This document shows, piece after piece, positions 1 through 5,298 of a stretch of 5,298 nt of DNA; the stretch's first letter is position 1; every line of letters starts with the position of its first letter. Both the position numbers and the translations under genes were made by a program. The DNA comes from Betaproteobacteria bacterium (lineage in GTDB: Bacteria > Pseudomonadota > Gammaproteobacteria > Burkholderiales > Casimicrobiaceae): NCBI GenBank assembly GCA_005889025.1, contig VBCZ01000341.1, forward strand, positions 1-5,298. Reading direction: 5' to 3'. Under the pieces are notes generated by a model. That model was given only the letters and a program-made list of their open reading frames with translations, searched no databases and was not told where the DNA came from.

Positions 1-371
1 GATTTTGATTCCCGGTGCGCCCATATGCAATGCGCCTGCCCAACCTTGGTCAATGCGCCTCACGCCTGCGAGCTATCCACCACGCCAGTTTTTTTATCCG
101 TCGATATTGCTTTAGCTTGCGGGGCTTCCCGGCCGAAAAGGACGTGAAACGCAGTCGGCGCCGTATCTCACGCAAGCATCGCACGCCGCCGTTGTCGTAT
201 GAAGCGGATGAATATGTCTAAGACCGCCTCATGAGGTTTCGATACTGGAACCGCCGCCGACGCTGTCAAGACAAAAGTCCACGCGTCGCAGTGGTCGAGA
301 CCGATCTCACGTTTTCCAACACGCGCTAAACTGGCAGACTGACCCCACTGTTTGCGAACGGCTGCACACGC
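1..371. other. Upstream region without a supported gene
   Basis: No reading frame here has a recognisable product, a good ribosome binding site and plausible composition together. A + frame ending at 221 finishes in a short arginine-rich peptide, but its only nearby GTG (144) has a purine run only 1 nt upstream and I recognise no family. The 10-mer caatgcgcct occurs at 28-37 and 51-60; I attach no function to it. The region presumably carries the promoter of the glutathione S-transferase gene that starts at 372, but I could not pick out a convincing -35/-10 pair. Confidence 0.5.
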
Positions 372-1010
372 ATGATCACCATCTATCACCTCTCCTCCTC
401 GCGCTCCGAGCGCATCGTCTGGCTGATGGAGGAGCTCGGGCTCGAGTACAGACTGGAGCTGTTTCAGCGCGAGCCGAATGGCGCCGCGCCGCAGCCGATG
501 AAGGCGATTCACGCGCTCGGCAAGGCGCCGATCATCCGTGACGGCGACACCGTGCTCGCCGAGTCCGGTGCGATCGTCGACTACATCGTCCATCGGCACG
601 CGGATGGTCGTTTAGCCGTGCAGCCGAATGCGCCGGCGTACGGCCGCTACATTTACTGGTTGCATTTCGCCGAAGGCAGCCTGATGTCGCTCATGCTGAT
701 CGCGCTGGTGTTGTCTCGCGTTCCGGAGGCGCGCGACAGCCCGGTAAGAGCGAGAGTGCTGGACAGGATGACGCAGATGCTTTCGTTCGTCGATTCCGAG
801 CTCGCCGGCGGGCCCTATTTCGCCGGCGCAGACTTCACGGCCGCCGACATCATGATGACCTTTCCCTTTACCACCATGCGCCACTTCCTCGATTACGACC
901 TCGGACCCTATACGAATATTCTCGCGTATCTGGAGAGCATCGAGTCGCGGCCCGCATACCTGAAGGCAATGGCGTTGGCCGGTCCGAAAAAGAAGAACGA
1001 TGCCGCTTAA
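372..1010 (+). CDS. Glutathione S-transferase family protein (GTT1-like)
   Basis: A 212-residue cytosolic protein of normal GST length, expected to bind glutathione and conjugate it to electrophiles or to act in peroxide or redox detoxification; the substrate cannot be read from sequence. The N-terminal thioredoxin-like domain (about 1-80) starts with a beta strand and a serine cluster (SSSRSE, residues 8-13) followed by WLMEELGL. In related bacterial GSTs the Ser of SRS lies at the glutathione thiol; assigning S10 that role is inference. The cis-proline is P53 in GKAPII, and E64-S65 (ESGAI) is the gamma-glutamyl binding pair. The helical C-terminal domain carries the N-capping-box motif FTAADIMM (155-162). 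The start is fixed by the conserved MITIYHL opening, although no Shine-Dalgarno precedes it. The C-terminus has a KKK run (206-208). The gene converges on the cytochrome c gene with 4 nt between stop codons. Confidence 0.93.
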   Translation: MITIYHLSSSRSERIVWLMEELGLEYRLELFQREPNGAAPQPMKAIHALGKAPIIRDGDTVLAESGAIVDYIVHRHADGRLAVQPNAPAYGRYIYWLHFAEGSLMSLMLIALVLSRVPEARDSPVRARVLDRMTQMLSFVDSELAGGPYFAGADFTAADIMMTFPFTTMRHFLDYDLGPYTNILAYLESIESRPAYLKAMALAGPKKKNDAA

Positions 1011-1014
1011 AGAA

Positions 1015-1685
1015 CTACAGGGGACAGGGCGCGCCGGCGCTCATCCACGTATTGAAAGCGGCAACCGTATCCGCGCGCGTCGCAGGCGGCAAGGAGCGCG
1101 GTCCGCCGGGCGCCCATCCCCAGGCGACGAGCTTGTCGTCTCGGACATGCGCCAGCATCGCGGCAAGGTCCTTGCCTCCAGTCGCGCCGCGATCCTTGAT
1201 CACTTGGCAAAGCTCGCGCGGGCTCAAGCCGATGAAAACCATTTTCGTTTCAGGCGGCGGCAGATGCCAATTGGGCGCTCCCGGCGGCGCATGGTCGCCA
1301 TAGCTTGCGGGCAGGTTCTCGTCGTGGTGGCAAGCGGCGCATTCCATGGCGACTACGCCATGGCCACGCGGTCCGCGCATGACATTTTGCGCGTGGGTAC
1401 GCCCCTGGTCGTACTGCAGCGGAGCGTCGCCGGGGATGTGGCAATTCTGACAGCGAGGGTGCTGAAACACCGACCGTACGACTTCGAATGCGCGAAGCCC
1501 GCTGTCTGACGGCGGCGTTGAGGGTGCTGAAACACCGACCGTACGACTTCGAATGCGCGAAGCCCGCTGTCTGACGGCGGCGTTTGCGCAAGCAGATCGC
1601 TGGCGGCCCCTGTTCCCAGCGCGACCGTCACCGTCAGAACCGCGCGGACGTAAGTCGCTCCAGTGATCAAGCGCGCAGGTTTCAC
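1015..1685 (-). pseudogene. Exported diheme cytochrome c, frameshifted by a 65-bp tandem duplication
   Basis: Two reading frames together encode one exported c-type cytochrome. From a GTG at 1685 the first frame gives a signal peptide (MKPAR, hydrophobic core, LLAQ about residues 31-34) and then SDSGLRAFEVVRSVFQHP. It then enters a second copy of a 65-bp repeat and leaves frame, ending at 1353 after 110 residues with no heme site. Removing one copy joins FQHP directly to RCQNCH and restores an intact 201-residue protein with two heme-binding motifs, C57-QN-C60-H61 and C94-AA-C97-H98, a proline-rich stretch (APPGAPNWHLPPP) and a C-terminal DAFxxW-like segment (AAFNTWMSAGAPCP). From memory this resembles small cytochromes often annotated as isoquinoline 1-oxidoreductase subunit, implying periplasmic electron transfer; the partner is unknown. 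Initiation at GTG 1470 would restore both heme motifs without a signal peptide, so it should not be matured. It lies 25 nt after the aldolase gene, probably co-transcribed. The lesion could be an assembly error. Confidence 0.88.
1455..1584. repeat. Perfect 65-bp direct tandem duplication
   Basis: Copy 1 spans 1455-1519 and copy 2 spans 1520-1584. They are identical at every base and directly adjacent; flanking bases differ on both sides (1454 c against 1519 t; 1585 t against 1520 g), so the unit is exactly 65 bp. Because 65 is not a multiple of three, it shifts the frame of the cytochrome c gene just before the first CxxCH. The absence of any divergence between copies points to a recent event (slippage or unequal recombination) or to an assembly artefact. 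Confidence 0.97.
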
Positions 1686-1689
1686 GGAT

Positions 1690-1695
1690 CTCCTC
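1690..1695 (-). promoter_or_regulatory. Ribosome binding site fixing the GTG start of the cytochrome c gene
   Basis: On the minus strand GAGGAG is followed by 4 nt (ATCC) and GTG at 1685. This decides the start: the upstream ATGs in the same frame (1757 and 1748) lie inside the aldolase coding region and would add an arginine-rich stretch ahead of the signal peptide, while the GTG gives a compact signal sequence beginning MKPAR. Confidence 0.75.
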
Positions 1696-1710
1696 GCTGC
1701 GGCGTTCGAT

Positions 1711-2730
1711 TCAGGCCGCCTTTTCCAGCGCGGCGTTCCATTTCCCATGGCGCGCAAGGCTGTTCATCTTGGCGCGCCGGTGGAATGCGGATTGCGCCGC
1801 GGCAACGTTTTCTTTCCGACCGGCCCATGTGCGCATCGCATCGTCCTGAAGCGCTCGCGCGTACGAGAACGATAATACCCATGGAGCGTTCGGCGCCATT
1901 ACGTTCATCGCGTTGAGATGCGCAGTTGCGTCCACCGAGCTCTGACCTCCGGACAGGAAATTGATCGACGGCACCGCCGCGGGAACGGTGCGCCGCAAAA
2001 GCGCGAGCGTTGCACGCGCGACTTCCTCCGAACTCGCCTTGGGCAAACGTTCCTTGCCGGGGAGCACCATATTGGGCTTGAGCACGATGTATTCGAGAAT
2101 GACGCGATGCCGATGCAGCGCGCGGAACACGGCATGCAGCACGGCATCGGATACTTCATAGCAGCGCTCGAGCGTATGGTCACCGTCGATCAATACTTCG
2201 GGCTCCACGATCGGGACGATGCTCAGCTCCTGGCAAATCGCCGCGTACCGAGCCAGCACTTCGGCATTGGCTTCGATGCCCAGCGGCGTCGGATTACGGT
2301 CGGTTATAGCGTAGACCTCACGCCACTTGGCAAAACGCGCGCCCTTCTCCTTGTATGCCTTGAGGCGTTCGCCCAGGCCATCGAGGCCCTGGGTAATCAG
2401 ATCGCCCGGCGCACCGGGTAATGCGACGGTGCCCTTGTCGACCTTGATTCCCGGCACAATGCCACGGCGAGACAGGGCGTCGACCAGTGGTGTGCCGTCG
2501 TCGGCTTTCTGGCCGAGTGTTTCCTCGAACAGAATGATGCCTGCGACATAATCCTCGATGCCGGGTGTGGTCGAGAGCAAGGCGCGATACGCGCGGCGGG
2601 TCTCCTCGCTCGATTCGATTCCGAGCGCGTTAAAGCGCTTCGTTATCGTGGGGACGCTTTCGTCTGCGGCGAGGATACCCTTGCCCGGTGTCACCAATTT
2701 GGCGATCGTCGCCCGAAGTTCGGTAGGCAT
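1711..2730 (-). CDS. Class I fructose-bisphosphate aldolase
   Basis: A 339-residue cytosolic glycolytic/gluconeogenic enzyme that reversibly cleaves fructose 1,6-bisphosphate into dihydroxyacetone phosphate and glyceraldehyde 3-phosphate through a lysine Schiff base, without a metal. Family residues are visible at a constant offset from muscle aldolase: D22 (AADES), K96 (IKVDKG), K135 and R137 (FAKWR), E176 and E178 (VEPE), Schiff-base K218 (LKPNMVLPG), the phosphate-binding loop LSGG (S260) and R292 (SFSYAR). It ends in EKAA and lacks the C-terminal tyrosine of animal enzymes, which may lower its preference for the bisphosphate over the monophosphate; that is inference. A TTG at 2736 directly abuts the Shine-Dalgarno, so ATG 2730 (MPTELRA) is the better start. 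It is the first gene of a probable two-gene unit with the cytochrome c downstream. Confidence 0.96.
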   Translation of the reverse strand: MPTELRATIAKLVTPGKGILAADESVPTITKRFNALGIESSEETRRAYRALLSTTPGIEDYVAGIILFEETLGQKADDGTPLVDALSRRGIVPGIKVDKGTVALPGAPGDLITQGLDGLGERLKAYKEKGARFAKWREVYAITDRNPTPLGIEANAEVLARYAAICQELSIVPIVEPEVLIDGDHTLERCYEVSDAVLHAVFRALHRHRVILEYIVLKPNMVLPGKERLPKASSEEVARATLALLRRTVPAAVPSINFLSGGQSSVDATAHLNAMNVMAPNAPWVLSFSYARALQDDAMRTWAGRKENVAAAQSAFHRRAKMNSLARHGKWNAALEKAA

Positions 2731-2736
2731 ATTCAA

Positions 2737-2742
2737 CTCCTT
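2737..2742 (-). promoter_or_regulatory. Ribosome binding site of the aldolase gene
   Basis: On the minus strand AAGGAG lies 6 nt before ATG 2730. The in-frame TTG at 2736 would have zero spacing, so this site selects the ATG and shortens the longest reading frame by two residues. Confidence 0.85.
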
Positions 2743-2786
2743 GTCTGCTGGAATTCGCTCGGTCGTGCGCGTGTTCTCCCACCGAT

Positions 2787-2792
2787 ATTATG
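2787..2792 (-). promoter_or_regulatory. Possible -10 element for the aldolase gene
   Basis: Minus-strand CATAAT matches five of six bases of the sigma-70 -10 consensus, lies just beyond the upstream gene's terminator, and would give a leader of roughly 50 nt before ATG 2730. The matching -35 would fall inside the terminator hairpin (near CTTCGG at 17-nt spacing) and is poor, so this is tentative. Confidence 0.3.
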
Positions 2793-2795
2793 CCC

Positions 2796-2828
2796 AAAAG
2801 CAAAGCGGCCCGAAGGGCCGCCTTGCTT
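2796..2828 (-). terminator. Rho-independent terminator of the crystallin/glycine-zipper gene
   Basis: Positions 2798-2811 pair with 2815-2828: six pairs (AAGCAA with TTGCTT), one A/C mismatch, then seven GC pairs closing on a 3-nt loop. Read on the minus strand the RNA ends in a TTTGCTTTT run, the expected 3' tail. The stem begins within the TGA stop codon (2828-2830). It insulates the aldolase unit from transcription entering from upstream. Termination in the + direction is less likely because the + side lacks a T run. Confidence 0.85.
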
Positions 2829-3600
2829 CAAAGCTGTTTGCCGGGTGGCGCGCCCAGTTGCACGCGATGCTCTATGCCGCGGAAGTTGTAAGTTACATCC
2901 CAATAGTCGGGCCGCGCCTGACCCTGGACATTCTCGCAGCGCTGAACATCTTGAGCATAGGAACCTCCGCCACGACCCACGTTGGCACCGACGGCCGCAC
3001 CCGCGACCGCGCCGCCCGCGGTGGCGACGTCACGCCCACGTCCGCCGCCAACCTGGTGACCCAGCACGCCGCCTATGATCGCGCCGGCTATCGCGCCCGG
3101 AACGTTGGCGCCGCCGCGATCATCATAGACCTGTTGGCGCTCGACCCAGCAGCGTTGCTCGGCGGACCCACGACCGCATGGACCGAAGTCACCGGTACCT
3201 GGAAGAGCCGCTCGCCGGGACGCTGGCGATAGTCATAGCTAGGCGCGGCCAGCGGCTCCGGCGCCTCATTTTCATATCGCGCAGCGCGGTTGACCGGGCG
3301 CACCGAGGAAATGCGATTATTCATTCCCATCCCTGCGAGCGATTCGTAGCTCCCAGGCCGCAGGACCACGCAACGTCCCTGGAAGCGCGCGTCCTCGCAC
3401 ACTTCCCAGCGACCGTCCTGCACGACAGCCGATCTCGCCTTATCGTTGAATCCGGTGCGGTCCAGATCCCACATCGTCCTGTCCGCGGTGAAAGCGCGAC
3501 CGCGGAAACCTTCGCCTTCGTAAAAAGTGACTTGCGCCGCGGCTTGCGTGGCAAAGACAACTGCAGCTACACCAAGCGCGGCTTTCAACGTCAATTTCAT
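2828..3600 (-). pseudogene. Exported beta/gamma-crystallin plus glycine-zipper protein, frameshifted
   Basis: Two frames overlap at 3160 and together form a 257-residue envelope protein. The first half begins at ATG 3600 with a Shine-Dalgarno GGAGG 5 nt upstream and a signal peptide (MKLTLKAALG to ATQAAAQ, about 1-23). A beta/gamma-crystallin-like domain follows (about 24-103) with two Greek-key motifs, FYEGEGFRG and WEVCEDARFQG; the second ends in NNRISS, which fits the (N/D)(N/D)xx(S/T)S calcium-binding motif. A linker rich in P, E and A leads to VVGPP (to 147). The other frame supplies EQRCWVERQQ, a glycine-zipper segment with two GxxxG-type helices (AIAGAIIGG and AVAGAAVGANVG) and a terminal domain with YWDVTYNFRG. 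One base missing near 3160-3162 explains the break. As written, translation stops at 3088 after 170 residues, losing the zipper. The family is known in proteobacteria, but I know no specific function; a periplasmic or outer-membrane role is inference. Confidence 0.88.
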
Positions 3601-3746
3601 AGTTACCTCCACAATTTTGTTACGCCAAGTTGCACGGACTGGCAACGCGAAGCCTATTAACGGATAGATGCCATGAGTCGTTGTCAGCGCGTTCGTATCA
3701 AAATGTTCATGTGTAGGACGTGGTCCCACAGTCATTGCTTCCTTTC
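3601..3746 (-). other. Gap between the basic protein and crystallin genes
   Basis: This 146-nt stretch leads into the crystallin gene and includes its Shine-Dalgarno. A frame in phase with the crystallin gene is open across it, and ATG 3735 has an upstream AAAGGA, so a 45-residue N-terminal extension is formally possible. It would bury the signal peptide, so I reject it as the main start. No convincing sigma-70 promoter pair was found. Confidence 0.45.
3712..3730 (-). terminator. Small hairpin after the DUF6496-like gene, weak terminator candidate
   Basis: In the minus-strand RNA an 8-bp stem (3723-3730 with 3712-3719, including one G-U pair) closes on a 3-nt loop, 16 nt beyond the stop codon. 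The following sequence contains only a short TTTT run several bases away, so termination would be partial at best. It could attenuate read-through into the crystallin gene. Confidence 0.25.
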
Positions 3747-4010
3747 CTACTTTTTCTTGGATGACGATTTTTTCTTCCCGGAGGATCTTCTCTTCGAAGT
3801 CGTCTTCTTCGAGGAAGATTTTTTCCTGGAAACGGATTTCTTGGCAGGCACCTTTGCGCCCGCCTTGCGCGCCTCCGAAAGACCGATGGCGATCGCCTGC
3901 TTGCGGCTGGTCACCTTCTTGCCCGATTTCTCGCTCTTGAGGGTTCCGCGCTTCTTTTCGTGCATGACCTTCTTGACCTTCGACTGCGCTTTTTTGCCGT
4001 ATTGGGCCAT
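3747..4010 (-). CDS. Small lysine-rich basic protein, DUF6496-like, with H1-like tail
   Basis: An 87-residue, very basic, soluble protein without signal peptide or membrane segment. Residues 1-55 carry the conserved pattern I recognise as DUF6496: MAQYGKKAQSKV, VMHEKKRGTLKS, then SGKKVTSRKQAIAIGLSEAR and KAGAKVP. Residues 56-87 are almost only K, S, R and T, in short KKS/KKT-type repeats ending in KKK, like the tail of histone H1-type bacterial proteins. Nucleic-acid binding is a reasonable inference from composition; no function is established to my knowledge. ATG 4010 is supported by AGGAG with 6-nt spacing. A candidate sigma-S-type -10 lies about 28 nt upstream. The crystallin gene follows on the same strand 146 nt downstream. 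A poly-lysine tail is low complexity, so its length may vary between strains. Confidence 0.85.
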   Translation of the reverse strand: MAQYGKKAQSKVKKVMHEKKRGTLKSEKSGKKVTSRKQAIAIGLSEARKAGAKVPAKKSVSRKKSSSKKTTSKRRSSGKKKSSSKKK

Positions 4011-4292
4011 CGTGTTCTCCTGGGCGGTTCGGGCAACGTATAGAATTCAGTGCCCGCCAGCACATTTAGAGCAGGATCGGTTTCAAATGTTCCAGCGTGA
4101 ATACGGGCTGCGCATCGAAGCGCTGCCCCGGGACGACAAAAAATGGGGAAATCATCGATGCAATCATCCTTCTTCGCTGGAGCCATCGCATGGAACCAGT
4201 GAGCAGGTCTCGAGAACGCCCGCAGGCTGGCGTGTGACCCCTCAACTGTGGCAGGTGATTTTCGATTTCCTCCATCGCTGTAAACATTACAT
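4011..4292. other. Divergent intergenic region
   Basis: These 282 nt separate the minus-strand DUF6496-like gene from the + strand dehydratase gene and should hold promoters for both. A minus-strand frame from ATG 4275 to 4066 is open for 69 residues but lacks a ribosome binding site and matches no family I know. I saw no clear operator palindrome and no sigma-70 pair for the + gene. Confidence 0.5.
4038..4043 (-). promoter_or_regulatory. Candidate sigma-S-type -10 element for the DUF6496-like gene
   Basis: Minus-strand CTATAC within TTCTATACGTT matches the core of the stationary-phase sigma factor -10 consensus (CTATACT). It would place the transcript start near 4031, just before the AGGAG at 4017-4021. 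No good -35 is seen at 16-18 nt, which is tolerated by sigma-S. Support is by pattern only. Confidence 0.35.
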
Positions 4293-5219
4293 TTGATATC
4301 TTCGACCGAATCCTTCGCTGGCGTGTTTCCGATCGCGCCGACGCCGTTCACCGATGCGGGGAATGTCGACATCGAAGGACAGCGTCGCGTGCTGGACTGC
4401 ATGGTCGATCAGGGTGTCGACGGCATCTGCATTCTCGCCAACTATTCGGAGCAGTTTCTGCTCACTGACGCAGAGCGCGACACGCTGCTCGATGTGTGTA
4501 TGTCGCACGTGGGAGGGCGCGTGCCGGTCATCGTGACATGCAGCCATTTCAGCACGCGCATTGCAGTCGAGCGCGCCAGGAATGCGGCGTCCGCCGGCGC
4601 GGCCATGCTGATGCTCATGCCTCCCTACCACGGCGCCAGCCTGCGCGCAGACGAAAAAGGCATACTCGAGCACTTTTTGCAGGTGCAGGAAGCCGCGTCT
4701 GTGCCCATCATGGTCCAGGATGCGCCCTTGAGCGGCGTGAGCCTGTCGGTGCCGTTTCTGGTGCGGCTCGCGCGCGAGGTCCCGCTCGCGCGCCATTTCA
4801 AGATCGAGATGCCCGGCACCGCCGGCAAGCTGCGTGCGCTGATCGAGGCGGGAGGCGAGGCGATCGCGGGGCCGTTCGACGGCGAGGAATCGATCACGTT
4901 GATGGCCGATCTCGATGCAGGCGCCACGGGCACGATGCCGAGCGCGCTGCTACCCGACCTGATAAAGCCCGTGCTGGAAGCGCACCGCGCCGGTAAACGG
5001 AAGGAGGCGGCCGCGGCATACGCGCGCATTCTTCCCTTGATCAATTACGAAAACCGGCAGTGCGGCCTGCGCGCGACCAAAACCGTGATGGCGGCGGGGG
5101 GCGTCATCAAGAGCGACGCCGTGCGGCATCCGCTGGAGGCGCTGCACCCTGCCGCACGCGAGGGACTGCTCGAGCTGGCGCGCGAGTTGAATCCGGTCGC
5201 GTTGCATTGGGGAAAGTAA
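4293..5219 (+). CDS. Dihydrodipicolinate synthase-family enzyme, likely 2-keto-3-deoxy sugar acid (L-KDA) dehydratase
   Basis: A 308-residue (beta/alpha)8 class I Schiff-base lyase of the DapA/NanA superfamily. It has GVFPIAPTPF (10-19), NYSEQF (50-55) where DHDPS has its GTTGE loop, MPPYHGA (109-115), MVQDAPLSG (140-148) and the Schiff-base lysine K170 in HFKIEMPG. The DHDPS tyrosine region (YNVPxRT) is replaced by QDAPLSG, so it is probably not lysine-pathway DapA. NYSEQF, VQDAP, GPFDGEE (193-199) and INYENRQCG (250-258) recall L-2-keto-3-deoxyarabonate dehydratase (EC 4.2.1.43), which makes alpha-ketoglutarate semialdehyde from L-KDA in non-phosphorylative arabinose breakdown. This subfamily call is from memory of related sequences. 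No other pentose-pathway gene is in the window. The start appears to be TTG 4293: an in-frame stop lies at 4281-4283, no ATG precedes the conserved core, and no Shine-Dalgarno is visible. Confidence 0.88.
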   Translation: MISSTESFAGVFPIAPTPFTDAGNVDIEGQRRVLDCMVDQGVDGICILANYSEQFLLTDAERDTLLDVCMSHVGGRVPVIVTCSHFSTRIAVERARNAASAGAAMLMLMPPYHGASLRADEKGILEHFLQVQEAASVPIMVQDAPLSGVSLSVPFLVRLAREVPLARHFKIEMPGTAGKLRALIEAGGEAIAGPFDGEESITLMADLDAGATGTMPSALLPDLIKPVLEAHRAGKRKEAAAAYARILPLINYENRQCGLRATKTVMAAGGVIKSDAVRHPLEALHPAAREGLLELARELNPVALHWGK

Positions 5220-5298
5220 GCTCATCAGCAAAACGCAACACACGATGGCATGACGTTGCGAGCAGGCTGCGAGCGATACTACGATTGCGGCGGACGGC
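5220..5298. other. Downstream flank of the dehydratase gene
   Basis: Nothing is supported here. Inverted 6-mers CGCAAC (5234-5239) and GTTGCG (5255-5260) could pair, but across a 15-nt loop and without a following T run, so this is not called a terminator. A frame from ATG 5250 is open to the window edge but too short to judge. Confidence 0.4.

Noticed and set aside
15..221. + strand 68-aa frame with arginine-rich end
   Set aside because: Start lacks a ribosome binding site, composition looks random, and no family is recognised.
3155..3168. Programmed -1 frameshift in the crystallin/zipper gene
   Set aside because: The local bases CCGCCGAGC do not form a slippery heptamer, and no stimulatory structure stands out; a one-base loss is simpler.
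2558..3232. + strand 224-aa frame
   Set aside because: It crosses the antisense of the aldolase N-terminus, a terminator hairpin and the antisense of the glycine-zipper gene; no family resemblance.
3088..4065. Long minus-strand frame appearing to fuse a K/E-rich region to the crystallin protein
   Set aside because: Its first part is an out-of-frame reading of the DUF6496-like gene; the signal peptide and GGAGG site place the real start at 3600.
4063..4090. Segment resembling a remembered dispersed intergenic element (gagcaggatcggtttcaaat)
   Set aside because: Only a vague resemblance; no inverted or second copy in the window supports a repeat element.
4066..4275. Possible small minus-strand gene (69 aa, ending HLKPILL)
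   Set aside because: No ribosome binding site, no recognisable family, and a neighbouring frame is equally open; likely chance.
3673..4296. + strand frame with a phenylalanine/aspartate-rich stretch
   Set aside because: It is the antisense of the lysine-codon-rich DUF6496-like gene; the F/D/E runs mirror AAG/AAA codons.
5234..5260. Inverted repeat after the dehydratase gene as a terminator
   Set aside because: Six-pair stem, 15-nt loop and no T run; too weak.

Overview
The window is GC-rich, densely coded chromosomal DNA. It most resembles a proteobacterium, probably beta- or gammaproteobacterial; this is inferred from the gene families (GTT1-like GST, vertebrate-type class I aldolase, crystallin/glycine-zipper envelope protein, DUF6496-like basic protein), not from a marker gene. 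I see no RNA gene, insertion sequence, CRISPR array, phage gene or obvious defence system.

Layout: 1-371 holds no gene I can support. A glutathione S-transferase lies on + (372-1010). Converging on it with a 4-nt gap is a minus-strand pair: a class I fructose-bisphosphate aldolase (2730 down to 1711) and, 25 nt further on, an exported diheme cytochrome c (1685 down to 1015). The cytochrome gene is broken by a perfect 65-bp tandem duplication (1455-1584). A strong hairpin at 2798-2828 separates this pair from a second minus-strand group: an exported beta/gamma-crystallin plus glycine-zipper protein (3600 down to 2828), broken by an apparent one-base deletion near 3160, and a small lysine/serine-rich DUF6496-like protein (4010 down to 3747). 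After a 282-nt divergent intergenic region, a + strand dihydrodipicolinate-synthase-family enzyme (4293-5219) resembles L-2-keto-3-deoxyarabonate dehydratases. The last 79 nt hold no supported gene.

The genes do not form one obvious pathway. The aldolase and the keto-acid dehydratase belong to central sugar and sugar-acid metabolism. The GST, crystallin/glycine-zipper protein and histone-H1-like basic protein suggest stress or envelope housekeeping. The most notable result is two separate reading-frame lesions about 1.6 kb apart. Each is repaired exactly by one simple edit (remove one 65-bp copy; add one base), so they are either very recent mutations or sequencing/assembly errors. I found no convincing previously undescribed system.
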